Under the pieces are notes generated by a model. The model was not told the DNA's origin. It saw nothing but the letters and a program-made list of their open reading frames with translations, and did no database searches. A DNA stretch of 64,000 nt from Mycobacterium sp. DL592 (lineage in GTDB: Bacteria; Actinomycetota; Actinomycetes; Mycobacteriales; Mycobacteriaceae). Each line of letters opens with the position of its first letter. Within the stretch, counting starts at the first letter, position 1. The stretch covers positions 4,293,064 to 4,357,063 of the forward strand of contig NZ_CP050192.1 of NCBI RefSeq assembly GCF_011694515.1. The letters run 5' to 3'. This document shows, piece after piece, positions 35,919 to 45,230 of this stretch. The position numbers and the translations under genes are program-made.

Positions 35919-36743
35919 ATGAGTGAAAAAGTGTGGTTCATTACCGGAACATCCCGCGGCTTCGGCCGGGAATGGACGATCGCGGCCCTCGAACGCGGTG
36001 ACAAGGTCGCCGCGACCGCCCGCAACACCGACACCCTGGCCGACCTGGTCGACAAGTACGGCGACGCGATCCTGCCGATCGCGCTCGACGTCACCGACCG
36101 TGACGCCGACTTCGCCGCGGTCAAGGCCGCTCACGACCACTTCGGCCGGCTCGACATCGTCGTGAACAACGCCGGCTACGGCCACTTCGGCTTCGTCGAG
36201 GAACTCAGCGAGGCCGACGCGCGCGACCAGATCGAGACGAACGTCTTCGGGGCGCTGTGGGTGACCCAGGCCGCGCTGCCGTTCCTGCGGGCCCAGCGCA
36301 GCGGCCACATCATCCAGGTGTCCTCGATCGGCGGGATCACCGCGTTTCCCCTCGTCGGCATCTACCACGCCTCGAAGTGGGCGCTGGAAGGCTTCTCCCA
36401 GTCGCTGGCCCAGGAAGTCGCGCCGTTCGGCATCCACGTCACGCTGATCGAGCCCGGCGGGTTCGACACCGACTGGTCGGGGCCGTCGTCGAAGCGCTCC
36501 GAGCCGTTGCCCGACTACGCCGAGTTGCACCTGCAGGTCGCCGAGGCGCGTGCGCAGCGCTGGGCCAAGCCCGGCAACCCGCAGGCCTCGGCCGCTGCCC
36601 TGCTGAAGGTGGTCGACGCCGAGAACCCGCCGCTGCGGGTGTTCTTCGGGGAGTCACCGCTGCAGGTCGCCAGGGCCGACTACGAGAGCCGGCTGGCCAA
36701 CTGGGAGCAGTGGCAGTCGGTGGCCGTGGAGGCGCAGGGCTAG
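35919..36743 (+). CDS. Short-chain dehydrogenase/reductase
   Basis: The 274-aa protein is a classical SDR: T-G-x3-G-x-G as T-G-T-S-R-G-F-G (residues 9-16), N-N-A-G, a catalytic Ser in Q-V-S-S-I-G-G-I and Y-H-A-S-K as the catalytic YxxxK. It uses NAD(P)H to interconvert alcohol and carbonyl groups; the substrate is unknown. ATG 35919 is the start closest to the nucleotide motif. It ends exactly one base before the stop of the convergent 54-aa gene. Confidence 0.9.
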   Translation: MSEKVWFITGTSRGFGREWTIAALERGDKVAATARNTDTLADLVDKYGDAILPIALDVTDRDADFAAVKAAHDHFGRLDIVVNNAGYGHFGFVEELSEADARDQIETNVFGALWVTQAALPFLRAQRSGHIIQVSSIGGITAFPLVGIYHASKWALEGFSQSLAQEVAPFGIHVTLIEPGGFDTDWSGPSSKRSEPLPDYAELHLQVAEARAQRWAKPGNPQASAAALLKVVDAENPPLRVFFGESPLQVARADYESRLANWEQWQSVAVEAQG

Positions 36744-36908
36744 TTATATGGCGTGCGCGTCACGCGCCAGCAGCTGGCGCGCCCGCCCGGCCATGCGTTC
36801 ACTGAGGTGAATCAGCCGATCCTCGTGGCCGGCCGGCATCGTGTATGCCAGCTTGCGTAGCTCGGTGGCAAAGGCTTGCAGTTCTTGACGAAGCGTGGTG
36901 TCACTCAT
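36744..36908 (-). CDS. Small helical protein (54 aa)
   Basis: The minus strand from 36908 encodes M-S-D-T-T-L-R-Q-E-L-Q-A-F and continues to a TAA at 36744-36746. The product is 54 aa, mostly charged amphipathic helix, with no membrane segment. Support for a real gene: a GGGAGA site before the ATG, high third-position GC as in neighbours, an end that abuts the SDR stop exactly, and a CRP-like box 38-54 bases upstream of the start. The function is unknown; the size and helical character would fit a small DNA- or protein-binding regulator. Confidence 0.7.
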   Translation of the reverse strand: MSDTTLRQELQAFATELRKLAYTMPAGHEDRLIHLSERMAGRARQLLARDAHAI

Positions 36909-36946
36909 GAGGTCTCCCAGACCTTGGGACTACTTGTGCACTCCAG

Positions 36947-36962
36947 TGTGCCCCGAATCACA
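36947..36962 (-). promoter_or_regulatory. CRP-like site upstream of the 54-aa gene
   Basis: TGTGCCCCGAATCACA fits the mycobacterial CRP pattern (C/T)GTGA-N6-TCAC(G/A) with one mismatch. It is embedded in a longer perfect inverted repeat with 9-base arms, TCCAGTGTG / CACACTGGA (36942-36967). The remaining gap to mgtA (36968-37088) shows nothing I can name. Confidence 0.5.
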
Positions 36963-37088
36963 CTGGAACAAAACCCATCTCAGCAACAATTCAGGCGACT
37001 GCCATCCGGGCGTAGCCACGATATGTGCCCGGCTCTCAGCGAATCTCCAGACGGGAGTGCCCGAAAGTCGCTCGGAGGCGGGCACGGA

Positions 37089-38228
37089 TCATGCCGCCCG
37101 AGACCGGCGCCGCCCGCGCCCCTCGGCCTGCACGGCCTCGTAGTGGCCCAGCAGTTGGTCGCAGATCGCCGGCCAGGTGCGGCCCAGCACGCTGCGCCGC
37201 GCGGCCTGTGCGTAGCGGGGCCGCTCGTCGAGCAGATGCTCGACGGACTGGGTGAGCCGCTGCTCGAATTCGGCCACCGGCAACAGCAGCCCGGTGCGAT
37301 ATGGCGCGACGAGATCGCGGGGCCCGCCCGCGTCGGGTGCGATCACCGGGAGCCCAGAGGCCATCGCCTCCTGGACGGCCTGGCAGAACGTCTCGTGCTC
37401 GCCGGGATGGACGAAGACGTCCATGCTGGCGTAGGCGGCGGCCAGCTGCTCGCCGTAGAGCGCGCCGGTGAACACCGCGCGCGGCAGCTGGGCGGCCAGC
37501 TTGGCCCGGTCGACACCGTCACCGACGATCACCACCTGCAGATCGTCGCGGTGGCCAAGGGCCGCAAGACGTTCGACGTGTTTCTCCGGGGCCAGCCGCC
37601 CCACGAAGCCGACGATCGGCTTGCCCTGCGGCGACCACACCCGGCGCAGCTCGCTGTCACGATTGGACGGCGCGAAACCGGTGACGTCGACACCGCGCCC
37701 CCAGTGATGGACCCGCGGAATGTTATGCGCGGCAAGGTCTTCCATGGCCGCAGTGGACGGCGCCAGGGTGCGGTCGGCGCGCGAATGCAGGTGCCGCGTC
37801 CACGCCCACGCCGCACGAGAGGCCACACCGATGCCGTAGCTCTCGGCGAACCCGGCGACGTCGGTCTGGAACACCGCGACCGTCGGCACCCCGAGATACC
37901 GCGCGGCATGCAAGCCGCCGTAACCCAGCAGCGCCGGGGAGGCCAGATGCACGACGTGCGGATCGAAGCCGCGCAACACCCCCACCATCCGCGGTCGCGG
38001 CACCCCGAGCGGCAGTGAGGTCACCTTCGGGAACATCCGGGCCGGCACCCGGTGCACCCGGATCCCGTCATGGATACGGTCGGCGGGTTGCTCACCGCGC
38101 GGATTGTCCGGTGCGATGACCAGAGCTTCATGGCCGGTACGACGCAGATGCTCCAGCACCCGCAGCACCGAGTTGCTGACTCCGTTGACGTTGGGCAGGA
38201 AAGACTCCGCGACAATCGCTACGCGCAC
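37089..38228 (-). CDS. mgtA: GDP-mannose-dependent alpha-mannosyltransferase
   Basis: The 379-aa protein is a GT4-family, GT-B-fold glycosyltransferase: N-terminal [11 protein letters not shown], a sugar-nucleotide site with [12 protein letters not shown], and the E-x7-E motif at [10 protein letters not shown]. It is the counterpart of Rv0557 (MgtA, formerly PimB), which mannosylates a glucuronosyl diacylglycerol on the way to a lipomannan-like glycolipid. Length agrees with the M. tuberculosis enzyme (378 aa). It diverges from the lipoprotein gene at 38317. Confidence 0.93.
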   Translation of the reverse strand: MRVAIVAESFLPNVNGVSNSVLRVLEHLRRTGHEALVIAPDNPRGEQPADRIHDGIRVHRVPARMFPKVTSLPLGVPRPRMVGVLRGFDPHVVHLASPALLGYGGLHAARYLGVPTVAVFQTDVAGFAESYGIGVASRAAWAWTRHLHSRADRTLAPSTAAMEDLAAHNIPRVHHWGRGVDVTGFAPSNRDSELRRVWSPQGKPIVGFVGRLAPEKHVERLAALGHRDDLQVVIVGDGVDRAKLAAQLPRAVFTGALYGEQLAAAYASMDVFVHPGEHETFCQAVQEAMASGLPVIAPDAGGPRDLVAPYRTGLLLPVAEFEQRLTQSVEHLLDERPRYAQAARRSVLGRTWPAICDQLLGHYEAVQAEGRGRRRSRAA

Positions 38229-38316
38229 GTATCGAGGGTCTCAGCGGCGCCTGTCAGCAAGGTTTCGCCCAGGCATACGCGACACGAAAAGCTGGTGGGG
38301 CGGTACGGTGCGAGGC

Positions 38317-38979
38317 ATGCGCTACCTGTCTGCGCTCGTGCTGACGCTCCTCCTGCTCACCGGCTGCACCAAGGCTGTCGCCGGTGTGGCACAAGTGGAT
38401 CCGAACGGCCCGGTGACGGCGATCACTAAAGACGGCTTCGGCATCCTCTCCGGTGACCCCAAAGCCCCGGTGCAGATCGAGCTCTACACCGAACCGCAAT
38501 GCACCCACTGCGCGGATCTGCAGAAGGACTTCGGCGATCAGCTGGCCAGCTACATGGACCTCGGCCAGCTCGCCGTCACCTACCGGCCGCTGACCTTCCT
38601 GGACACCCCTGACACAAAACGACACTCCGAGCGCGTCGCCAATGTCCTGTTCGCCGCCGCCGGTCCCAAGACGTCGGCCCGAGCGTTCCAGAAGTTCGTC
38701 GAGGATCTGTGGGGCCATCAGGATCCCGGCGGCACCGGACCGGGCAACGACGAGCTGGCCAACATGGCACGCGACAGCGGAATCCCGGCCGAGGCGGTCG
38801 CCGCCATCAAGGCAGGCAAGGACGCGGTGGACGCGAAACAGTTGGGCGACGCCAACTTCGAGTACCTCTACGAGGTGGACCCGGTCAACACCGGAACACC
38901 CACGGTGTACGACCTGAAGAAGGGCGACACCGTCGACATCTACGACAACAACTGGCTGTCCAAACTGATGTCGTCGTGA
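38317..38979 (+). CDS. DsbA-like thioredoxin-fold lipoprotein
   Basis: The 220-aa product starts with a lipoprotein signal: basic M-R-Y, hydrophobic core and lipobox L-T-G-C with Cys17 as the lipid anchor. A thioredoxin-fold domain follows, with the active-site pair C62-T-H-C65 inside E-P-Q-C-T-H-C, and a DsbA-like helical insertion. It should act at the outer face of the membrane in disulphide exchange. ATG 38317 is the only start that keeps the lipobox. It overlaps the convergent DUF3592-type gene by 40 bases. Confidence 0.88.
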   Translation: MRYLSALVLTLLLLTGCTKAVAGVAQVDPNGPVTAITKDGFGILSGDPKAPVQIELYTEPQCTHCADLQKDFGDQLASYMDLGQLAVTYRPLTFLDTPDTKRHSERVANVLFAAAGPKTSARAFQKFVEDLWGHQDPGGTGPGNDELANMARDSGIPAEAVAAIKAGKDAVDAKQLGDANFEYLYEVDPVNTGTPTVYDLKKGDTVDIYDNNWLSKLMSS

Positions 38980-39467
38980 CGGTTCACCCGGCGTTCGGCC
39001 ACCACAAGGCCCGCTAGCAGCAGCCCACCGATCAGCCAGCCCACCACCGCGATCGACCCGGCCGGGATGATCGCCAGCGAGGCGTTACGGTATTGCACCC
39101 GAACGAGATCCGGATCGCTCCTGTCGTACTCGACGTAGATGCGCATCCCCTCGGCCAGCTCCGAGGGATACAGCACCCCGAGCTCGGGACGGTAGGTGAT
39201 CCGGTCGGGGGTGACGAACTCGATCGTCGAACGGCGCGGGCCGGCCGACAGCACTTCGGCCTGAGCGACTCCCATGTTGCGTTCGATCTGACGGTCGTTA
39301 CGCCAGGCCCCGGCCACCAGCAGGATCGACTGCAACGTGACCAGCCCGATGACGATCCACACCGCACACTTGCTCCAGCGCAACACTTTCCGAATGGGTG
39401 TGTCGGGAACGTCGGGTGTGCGCCGTGGCAGCGCGGGTTCCAGCAGGGCTCGCAGCCTGCCGATCAC
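38940..39467 (-). CDS. DUF3592-like two-helix membrane protein
   Basis: The 175-aa protein has two membrane helices, about residues 36-55 ([10 protein letters not shown]) and near the C-terminus ([11 protein letters not shown]), flanking an extracytoplasmic domain of about 80 residues with the E-Y-D-R-S-D-P type motif of DUF3592. GTG 39467 overlaps the menD stop (GTGA), so it is translated with menD. It corresponds to Rv0556. Function unknown. Confidence 0.85.
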   Translation of the reverse strand: MIGRLRALLEPALPRRTPDVPDTPIRKVLRWSKCAVWIVIGLVTLQSILLVAGAWRNDRQIERNMGVAQAEVLSAGPRRSTIEFVTPDRITYRPELGVLYPSELAEGMRIYVEYDRSDPDLVRVQYRNASLAIIPAGSIAVVGWLIGGLLLAGLVVAERRVNRHDDISLDSQLLS

Positions 39468-41089
39468 AGTGCCGCCTTGATCGCCGCATGCAACTGCCGC
39501 AGCGAGGACCGGTCGGCCTTGACCTCCAAAACCCGCATCCCGTCGTGGCTTTCGGCAAGTGCGGCACCGAGTTCGTCGACCTCGATCTGCCGCGAATCGA
39601 CGTGATAGGCCCGGCACAGCGCGCCGACGTCGACGTCGTGCGGGGTGCCGAAGATCCGCGAGGACACATCGGAGAACCGCGGGTCACCCTGCTCGAGCAG
39701 TTCGAAGATGCCGCCGCCGTTGTCGTTGGACACCACGATGGTGAGGTTGCGCGGCGTCGGCTCCGTCGGCCCGATCAACAGACCCGAACTGTCGTGGACG
39801 AACGTCAGGTCACCGATGAGCGCCACGGTGCGGCCCGAATGAGCCAGGGCGGCACCGATGATCGTCGACACCGTGCCGTCGATACCGGCCACCCCGCGGT
39901 TGGAACGCACCTTGAGGCCCTCGGTGTTCAGCCCGACCAGCGCGGCGTCGCGCACCGGGTTGGATGCGCCCAGAACGACCTGGTCCCCCGGGCCGACCGC
40001 GTCGGCCACCGCGGCGGCGACGTGCAGCCCGGTGGTCAGCGGGTGGGCGGCCAGCTGCTCGCGGACCGCCGCCACCGCATGCTCGTTGGCCTGCGCGCAC
40101 CGGCGCAGCCAGTCCGGGTCCGGCTCGCCGATGGTCTCGGCCCGGGTCCCGGTGGCCTGCGAGTTGCCTGAGACGTCCGGCCAGCGCGGGCCGGTGGTCA
40201 GGGCGAACACCGGCAACGACGGATCGGCCAGCAGATTCGACACCGGCCGGTGCAGCGTCGGGCGGCCCAGCATGATCACCTGCTTGGGCCGCAGCAGCGG
40301 CAGGGCCAGCGGGTGCAGGGCGTTCGAGGCGTGCGGGGCCGTCGGCTCGGCGACCGTCGGCAGATGCGCCAGGTTGGGGTGCACGCCCGCGCCGTGCCCG
40401 GCGATGACGACGGTGTCCGGGGTGAGGTCGATCTCCAGCGGCTGGTCGAACGTCACCGGCGGGGTGTACGTCCACGGCCTGCCGTCAGGGCGGCCGGGCG
40501 GGACCTCACTGGGCTGCCCACTCTCATTGGGCACCAGCGGCTCGCGAAGCGGGATGTCGAACTGCACCGGACCGGCATTCGCGGTGCGCGCACCGGTCGC
40601 GGCGGCGACCACCCGGCAGGTGGCCGAGCGCCACTGAGCGTTGAGCGAGTCCAGCTTCTCGGGGGCATCTTCCGCCAGGCCCAGGCTGATCGCCGCGCGA
40701 ACCTGGGTACCGAAGTAGCCGAGCTGCTCGAAAGTCTGATTGGCGCCGGTGCCCAGCAACTCATACGGCCGGTTGGCGCTCAGCAGGATCAGCGGCACCC
40801 GGGCGTAGTTGGCCTCCACCACCGCGGGGCCCATGTTGGCGACCGCCGTGCCCGAGGTCATCGCCACGCACACCGGCGCACCCTCGCCCAGCGCGAGGCC
40901 GATCGCCAGGTAGCCGGCGGTGCGCTCGTCGATACGCACATGCAGGCGCAGCCGGCCCGCACGGTCGGCGTCGTGCAGGGCAAACGCCAGCGGCGCGTTA
41001 CGGGAGCCGGGGCACAGCACGACGTCGCGGACGCCGCCGCGAATCAGTTCGTCGACGACGACCCGAGCCTGAGCCGTCGATGGGTTCAC
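39464..41089 (-). CDS. menD: SEPHCHC synthase MenD
   Basis: This thiamine-diphosphate enzyme of about 541 aa joins isochorismate and 2-oxoglutarate to give SEPHCHC, the first committed step of menaquinone ring synthesis. Seen motifs: [10 protein letters not shown], the ThDP-activating glutamate region D-E-R-T-A-G-Y, and the ThDP/Mg site beginning G-D-L-T-F-V-H-D-S and ending N-D-N-G-G-G. The start M-N-P-S-T (GTG 41089) follows the M. tuberculosis protein; a GTG one codon earlier is equally possible. It is followed by the coupled membrane-protein gene and preceded by bpoC on the same strand. Confidence 0.96.
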   Translation of the reverse strand: MNPSTAQARVVVDELIRGGVRDVVLCPGSRNAPLAFALHDADRAGRLRLHVRIDERTAGYLAIGLALGEGAPVCVAMTSGTAVANMGPAVVEANYARVPLILLSANRPYELLGTGANQTFEQLGYFGTQVRAAISLGLAEDAPEKLDSLNAQWRSATCRVVAAATGARTANAGPVQFDIPLREPLVPNESGQPSEVPPGRPDGRPWTYTPPVTFDQPLEIDLTPDTVVIAGHGAGVHPNLAHLPTVAEPTAPHASNALHPLALPLLRPKQVIMLGRPTLHRPVSNLLADPSLPVFALTTGPRWPDVSGNSQATGTRAETIGEPDPDWLRRCAQANEHAVAAVREQLAAHPLTTGLHVAAAVADAVGPGDQVVLGASNPVRDAALVGLNTEGLKVRSNRGVAGIDGTVSTIIGAALAHSGRTVALIGDLTFVHDSSGLLIGPTEPTPRNLTIVVSNDNGGGIFELLEQGDPRFSDVSSRIFGTPHDVDVGALCRAYHVDSRQIEVDELGAALAESHDGMRVLEVKADRSSLRQLHAAIKAAL

Positions 41090-41138
41090 CACTACAGCGT
41101 GTCATATCAAGATTTGGGGCGGGAACGCCCAGGTCAGG

Positions 41139-41927
41139 TCAGACGAGCGTGCCGGCGAAGAAGTCCAGCATCGCGCTGTTGACGGTGTCCGGGCGCTCCA
41201 GGAAGCCAAGGTGACCGGTGTGCCCGATCTGGATGTAGCGGCCGTTGGGCAGGGCGTCGGCCACCTCGCGGCCCAGCGCCGCCGGGGTGATCACGTCGTC
41301 GGCGAAACCGATCACGAGCACCGGCGTGGTGATCGACCGGTAGGCCGGCAGCCGGTTCTGGGTGGGCACCACCGTCAGCTGTGCGCGCCAGCCCGGCGTG
41401 CGCTTGAGCGGAAACGCGGTGAACATCTCGTACCACTCGGTGATCGCGTTGTCGTTGTTGATGGTCTTCGGCGAAAAGTTCTCCAGCACACGCACTTTCG
41501 CCGCATACGCCGGCGGCAATTCGATGCCGGAGTCGGCCAGCACGTCCTCGGCGGCGCGGAACGACTGCCGGGTGGTGTCGACGCGGCCACGGGTGCCCAT
41601 CAGCACGGCCTGGCTGACCAGCTCCGGGCGGGCCAGCATCAGCTCCTGGGCGATGAAGGCACCCATCGACATCGCCACGATGCGGGTGGGACCGCCCACG
41701 AGCTCTTCGATGATCGTCGCGGTGTCGGCGATCATCTGCTCGGTGGAGAAGCCACCCGCGTTCTCGGTGGCGCCGATACCGCGGTTGTCGAAGGTGATGC
41801 AGCGGTAGCCGGCGGCCTGGAAGGCAGGGACCTGGTAGATGTGCCAGGTGCGGCCAGCGCCGCCGGTTCCAGCGATGAACAACACCGGCTCGCCGGAGCC
41901 GGTGTCGTCGTAGGCCAGGTTGATCAC
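41139..41927 (-). CDS. bpoC: Alpha/beta hydrolase BpoC, MenH candidate
   Basis: The 262-aa protein is an alpha/beta hydrolase. The oxyanion region is F-I-A-G-T-G-G-A-G, the nucleophile elbow A-M-S-M-G-A (the first Gly of GxSxG is Ala), the acid is in G-F-A-D-D-V-I and the histidine in G-H-T-G-H-L. It matches Rv0554 (BpoC) in position between menC and menD. The family was annotated as bromoperoxidase, but location suggests the MenH step (SHCHC synthase); this is inference. Its start overlaps the stop of the DJ-1 gene by four bases. Confidence 0.9.
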   Translation of the reverse strand: MINLAYDDTGSGEPVLFIAGTGGAGRTWHIYQVPAFQAAGYRCITFDNRGIGATENAGGFSTEQMIADTATIIEELVGGPTRIVAMSMGAFIAQELMLARPELVSQAVLMGTRGRVDTTRQSFRAAEDVLADSGIELPPAYAAKVRVLENFSPKTINNDNAITEWYEMFTAFPLKRTPGWRAQLTVVPTQNRLPAYRSITTPVLVIGFADDVITPAALGREVADALPNGRYIQIGHTGHLGFLERPDTVNSAMLDFFAGTLV

Positions 41928-42664
41928 CTGGCAGAGGCTACGCGACCCTTCCTGCGCTTATCGCGGGCCGTCTGCAACGCCGCCCGCCACAGCAGCCGCA
42001 CGGACTGGGTGAGCTGATGGCCGGCAACGGTCTCTTTCGACAGCATCGCGGTGGCCGACGCCTTGGTGGCGGCGGAGGCTTTGGAGAGGTGGCCGGAGTC
42101 GAAGGGCGGCTGCGGGTCGTATTCGATGGCGAGCTGGATCGCCTTGGCCCGCGCGTCACCGCCGAGTTGTCCGGCCAGCCACAGACCCAGATCGATACCG
42201 GCCGACACCCCCGCGGCGGTGACGATCTGGCCCTGCCGCACGATCCGCTCGTCGCTGACCGGGGTGACGCCGAAGGTGCGCAGCATCGGCACCACCATCC
42301 AATGTGACGTCGCGCGTTTGCCGTCGAGTACCCCGGCGGCGGCCAGGATCAGCGACCCCGAGCACACCGACGTCGTCCAGCTGGCGGTCTCGTGTGCCTG
42401 GCGCACCCAGTCGAGCACCTTCTGGTCCTGGGCGTGTTCGAAGGTGGACATGCCGCCAGGCACCAAAACGATGTCCGGCGAGGGTGTTTCGTCGAAAGAG
42501 TGGGTGGCGCCGACGACGAGTACGCCCGAGTCGGCGGCGATCGGGCCGGGTTCGTGCCACACGAAGCGCACCTCGGTGTCGGGCAGATTGCGCAACACCT
42601 CGTAGGGCCCGATGAAGTCGAGCGCGGTGAAACCCGGGTACAACACGATGGCGATCTGGGTCAT
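41924..42664 (-). CDS. DJ-1/PfpI family protein (isonitrile hydratase-like)
   Basis: The 246-aa protein has the DJ-1/PfpI fold: the N-terminal strand I-A-I-V-L-Y-P-G-F, a conserved Glu in Y-E-V-L, V-P-G-G and the nucleophile cysteine in T-S-V-C-S-G-S. This arrangement is close to isonitrile hydratase and GATase1-like hydratases. A basic tail of about 55 residues follows the domain and is unlike the minimal fold. It lies 19 bases downstream of a GlxA-type regulator with the same fold and overlaps bpoC by four bases, so all three are probably cotranscribed. Confidence 0.87.
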   Translation of the reverse strand: MTQIAIVLYPGFTALDFIGPYEVLRNLPDTEVRFVWHEPGPIAADSGVLVVGATHSFDETPSPDIVLVPGGMSTFEHAQDQKVLDWVRQAHETASWTTSVCSGSLILAAAGVLDGKRATSHWMVVPMLRTFGVTPVSDERIVRQGQIVTAAGVSAGIDLGLWLAGQLGGDARAKAIQLAIEYDPQPPFDSGHLSKASAATKASATAMLSKETVAGHQLTQSVRLLWRAALQTARDKRRKGRVASAR

Positions 42665-42683
42665 GGCCTTCTCCTCTTCGTCC

Positions 42684-43631
42684 TTAGGCGAACGTTTTGC
42701 GGTATTGGTCGGGTGAGATACCGATGCGGCGAATGAAGTTGCGGCGCATGGTTTCCGCGGTTCCGAACCCGCAGCGCGCGGCGATGGCGACGACGGTGTC
42801 GTCGGTCTCCTCCAACTGCCTGCGGGCTGCTTCGGTGCGGACCCGCTCGACGTAGGTCCCCGGCGCCTCGCCGACCTCGTCGGTGAAGACCCGGGTGAAG
42901 TGCCGGGGACTCATCGCCGCGCGCCGCGCCAACTCGGTGACGCTGTGTGCGGCACCGGGTTCGGATTCGATGATCTCCTGAACCTCGCGGATGGGCTCAC
43001 GTTTGGCGCGCGGCATCCAGACCGGCGCGGCGAACTGCGTCTGGCCGCCCGGCCTGCGCAGGTAGAGCACCAGCCAGCGGGCGACGGTCTGGGCGACCTC
43101 GGTGCCGTGGTCCTCCTCGACGAGCGCGAGCGCGAGGTCGATCCCGGCGGTCACGCCGGCCGCCGTCCACACCGTCGGGGTGCTGCGCACGAAGATCGGC
43201 TCGGGGTCGACGGTGACGGCAGGGAACTCGGCCGCCAACCGGTCGGCGTAGGCCCAGTGCGTGGTGGCCCGGTGGCCGTCGAGCAGGCCGGCCTGCGCGG
43301 CCAGGAAGGCGCCGGTGCAGACACTGACGACGCGGCGGGAGTTGGCGATGGCGCGGCCGATCCAGGTCATGGTGGCCGGGTGGGCCCGCGCGGCATCGAC
43401 GCCGCCGCCACCGGGAAGCACCAGGGTGTCGATGCCTTCAGGGTGCGGCATCGCCTCGGCGACGAACGCCAGCCCGGTCGGGGTGGCGACCGGTTCCCCG
43501 TCGCGCGAGACCACGCTGACGCGGTAGCCGTCCTCGGTGAGCAGTGCCGCGCCGGTGAACACGTCGTAGGGCCCGACCAGGTCCAGTGCCTGGACACCGG
43601 GGAAGCCGAGAATCACCACCGATCGCGTCAT
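42684..43631 (-). CDS. GlxA-type AraC-family regulator with DJ-1/PfpI domain
   Basis: The 315-aa protein joins an N-terminal DJ-1/PfpI domain (nucleophile-position cysteine in S-V-C-T-G-A) to a C-terminal AraC double helix-turn-helix: first helix pair E-L-A-R-R-A-A-M-S-P-R-H-F, second I-A-A-R-C-G-F-G-T-A-E-T-M-R-R-N-F. GlxA-type regulators sense small metabolites and usually control the next operon, here the DJ-1 enzyme and bpoC. A short palindrome lies 28 bases before the start. Confidence 0.92.
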   Translation of the reverse strand: MTRSVVILGFPGVQALDLVGPYDVFTGAALLTEDGYRVSVVSRDGEPVATPTGLAFVAEAMPHPEGIDTLVLPGGGGVDAARAHPATMTWIGRAIANSRRVVSVCTGAFLAAQAGLLDGHRATTHWAYADRLAAEFPAVTVDPEPIFVRSTPTVWTAAGVTAGIDLALALVEEDHGTEVAQTVARWLVLYLRRPGGQTQFAAPVWMPRAKREPIREVQEIIESEPGAAHSVTELARRAAMSPRHFTRVFTDEVGEAPGTYVERVRTEAARRQLEETDDTVVAIAARCGFGTAETMRRNFIRRIGISPDQYRKTFA

Positions 43632-43658
43632 GTCCTTGAGTGTTCGCGCTGAAAGCCA

Positions 43659-43672
43659 TGGCGTCTACGCCA
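43659..43672. promoter_or_regulatory. Short palindrome before the GlxA-type gene
   Basis: TGGCGT-CT-ACGCCA is a perfect inverted repeat 28-41 bases upstream of the regulator start, in an 86-base gap. It could be the autoregulatory site. No other element is seen in the gap. Confidence 0.3.
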
Positions 43673-43717
43673 GGTATCCCACAAATCAGGACATCGAAGT
43701 TTGTTTTCGGCCTGCCT

Positions 43718-44140
43718 CTAGCCGGCCCGCTCGAGTCGCCGTCGCAGCGTTCGGCGGGACCGCCAGGACAGTAGCGACCACGAGTTGAGCACCTCGAACT
43801 GAGCCATCGACAACGCCGTCGGTGTCCCGACGGCGTTGCGGGCACCCACCAGAACCGGCCCCCGCAACAGCGGTACATCTACCGCCGTCCAGCCCGAGGT
43901 CGCCAAAAGTAACTGTGTTGCAAGGGGATTCACCGCCAATCCTTGCGCGCCGGGGCCGGTGAACCAGAACACCACACCGTGGCGGCTGCTCAGCGACTCC
44001 CACCGCGAGCCGCTCACCGAGGCGGCGACCAATTCGCGCGCGACCATGCCGACGCAGCCGTCAGTGCTGACCTTCACCGCGGCGGGTCCGGTCGGCCGGA
44101 TAAGCGAGGCCATCGTCACCGACAGCACCCTTTTCCTCAT
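43718..44140 (-). CDS. Conserved-looking hypothetical protein
   Basis: I do not recognise this 140-aa protein. It starts M-R-K-R-V-L-S-V-T-M-A-S-L at 44140 with GGAGG seven bases before the ATG, and shows the codon bias of its neighbours, so it is probably real. The sequence has no membrane helix or signal peptide; it contains G-V-V-F-W-F-T-G-P-G-A-Q-G and ends in a basic helix (S-R-R-T-L-R-R-R-L). It lies between menC and the GlxA-type operon, on the same strand as both, with 97 bases to menC. Confidence 0.65.
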   Translation of the reverse strand: MRKRVLSVTMASLIRPTGPAAVKVSTDGCVGMVARELVAASVSGSRWESLSSRHGVVFWFTGPGAQGLAVNPLATQLLLATSGWTAVDVPLLRGPVLVGARNAVGTPTALSMAQFEVLNSWSLLSWRSRRTLRRRLERAG

Positions 44141-44237
44141 GGCCGAACCTCCGATACACGCGTGGGAATCAGTATGGCGCGCGGCGGACTGCGGTGGGGT
44201 GACGAATCGATGACCGAGATCGACGAAACGGCGCGAT

Positions 44238-45230
44238 CTACTCGAACTTTCGCGCCCGTTTGTCGGCTTGGGCGGAAGGGAGCAGGGGGTGGCAGGCGCG
44301 GATCCGCGCGATCCACCAGTCGCGGCGGTCGGCGGGGGCCGCGAGCGCAGCGAGCCGCGCGGGATCGGGGCTGACGTCGACGACGCGGAGGCCGCCGTCG
44401 ACCGGGGTGATGTCGGCGACGTCGGAGACGAACAGCCCGCCGGTGCCCAGACCGCAGGCGTGCTCCAGGTGCGGCAGCGCCGCTGCCGCCGCCAGCCCGG
44501 CCGCAATGCCCACGGCCGAATCCAGCGCACTGGAGACCACCACCGGAATGTCGATCTGGGCGGCGATGTCCAACAGGGCACGGACCCCGCCTAGCGGTGC
44601 GACCTTCACCACCGCGATGTCGGCAGCCCCGGCGCGGACGACCGCCAGCGGGTCGGACGCCTTGCGGATGCTCTCGTCGGCAGCGATCGCGACACCCACC
44701 CGCCGTCGCACCTCGGCCAGCTCGGCCACAGTGCGGCAGGGCTGCTCGATGTACTCCAGCCCCCCGTCGGCTGTCAGCGCACGCGCCGCGGCGACCGCCT
44801 CGTCGACCGTCCAGCCGCCGTTGGCGTCCACCCGAACCGTGGGGATCACCGAACGCACCACATTGACCCGCGCGACGTCGTCGGCCAGCGTCTGTCCCGG
44901 CTCGGCGACCTTGACCTTCGCGGTACGCGCACCCGGGAACCGGGCCAGCACGGCAGGCACCTGATCCGGCGGCACCGCGGGCACCGTCGCATTGATCGCG
45001 ATGACCTCGCGGACCGTGGGAACCTTTGCCCCGTAAGCAGATTCGACTCCCGCGGCGAGCCAGAAAGCGGCCTCCGGCGGCTCGTACTCCAGAAACGCAC
45101 CGAACTCACCCCAGCCCGAGGGGCCGTCGATAAGCGCCACCTCGCGAACAGTGATGCCACGGAACCGAACTCGCATCGGCAGCGAGACGACGTGCAGACG
45201 CTCCAGCAGATCCTCGAGCGATGGCACCAT
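44238..45230 (-). CDS. menC: o-Succinylbenzoate synthase MenC
   Basis: The 330-aa enolase-superfamily enzyme dehydrates SHCHC to o-succinylbenzoate. Visible catalytic parts: A-K-V-K-V (general base lysine), metal ligands in V-D-A-N-G-G-W, Y-I-E-Q-P and A-A-D-E-S, and the second lysine in V-V-K-V-A-P-L-G-G. The start at 45230 overlaps the stop of the upstream acyl-CoA ligase by one base (TGATG). It corresponds to Rv0553. Confidence 0.95.
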   Translation of the reverse strand: MVPSLEDLLERLHVVSLPMRVRFRGITVREVALIDGPSGWGEFGAFLEYEPPEAAFWLAAGVESAYGAKVPTVREVIAINATVPAVPPDQVPAVLARFPGARTAKVKVAEPGQTLADDVARVNVVRSVIPTVRVDANGGWTVDEAVAAARALTADGGLEYIEQPCRTVAELAEVRRRVGVAIAADESIRKASDPLAVVRAGAADIAVVKVAPLGGVRALLDIAAQIDIPVVVSSALDSAVGIAAGLAAAAALPHLEHACGLGTGGLFVSDVADITPVDGGLRVVDVSPDPARLAALAAPADRRDWWIARIRACHPLLPSAQADKRARKFE

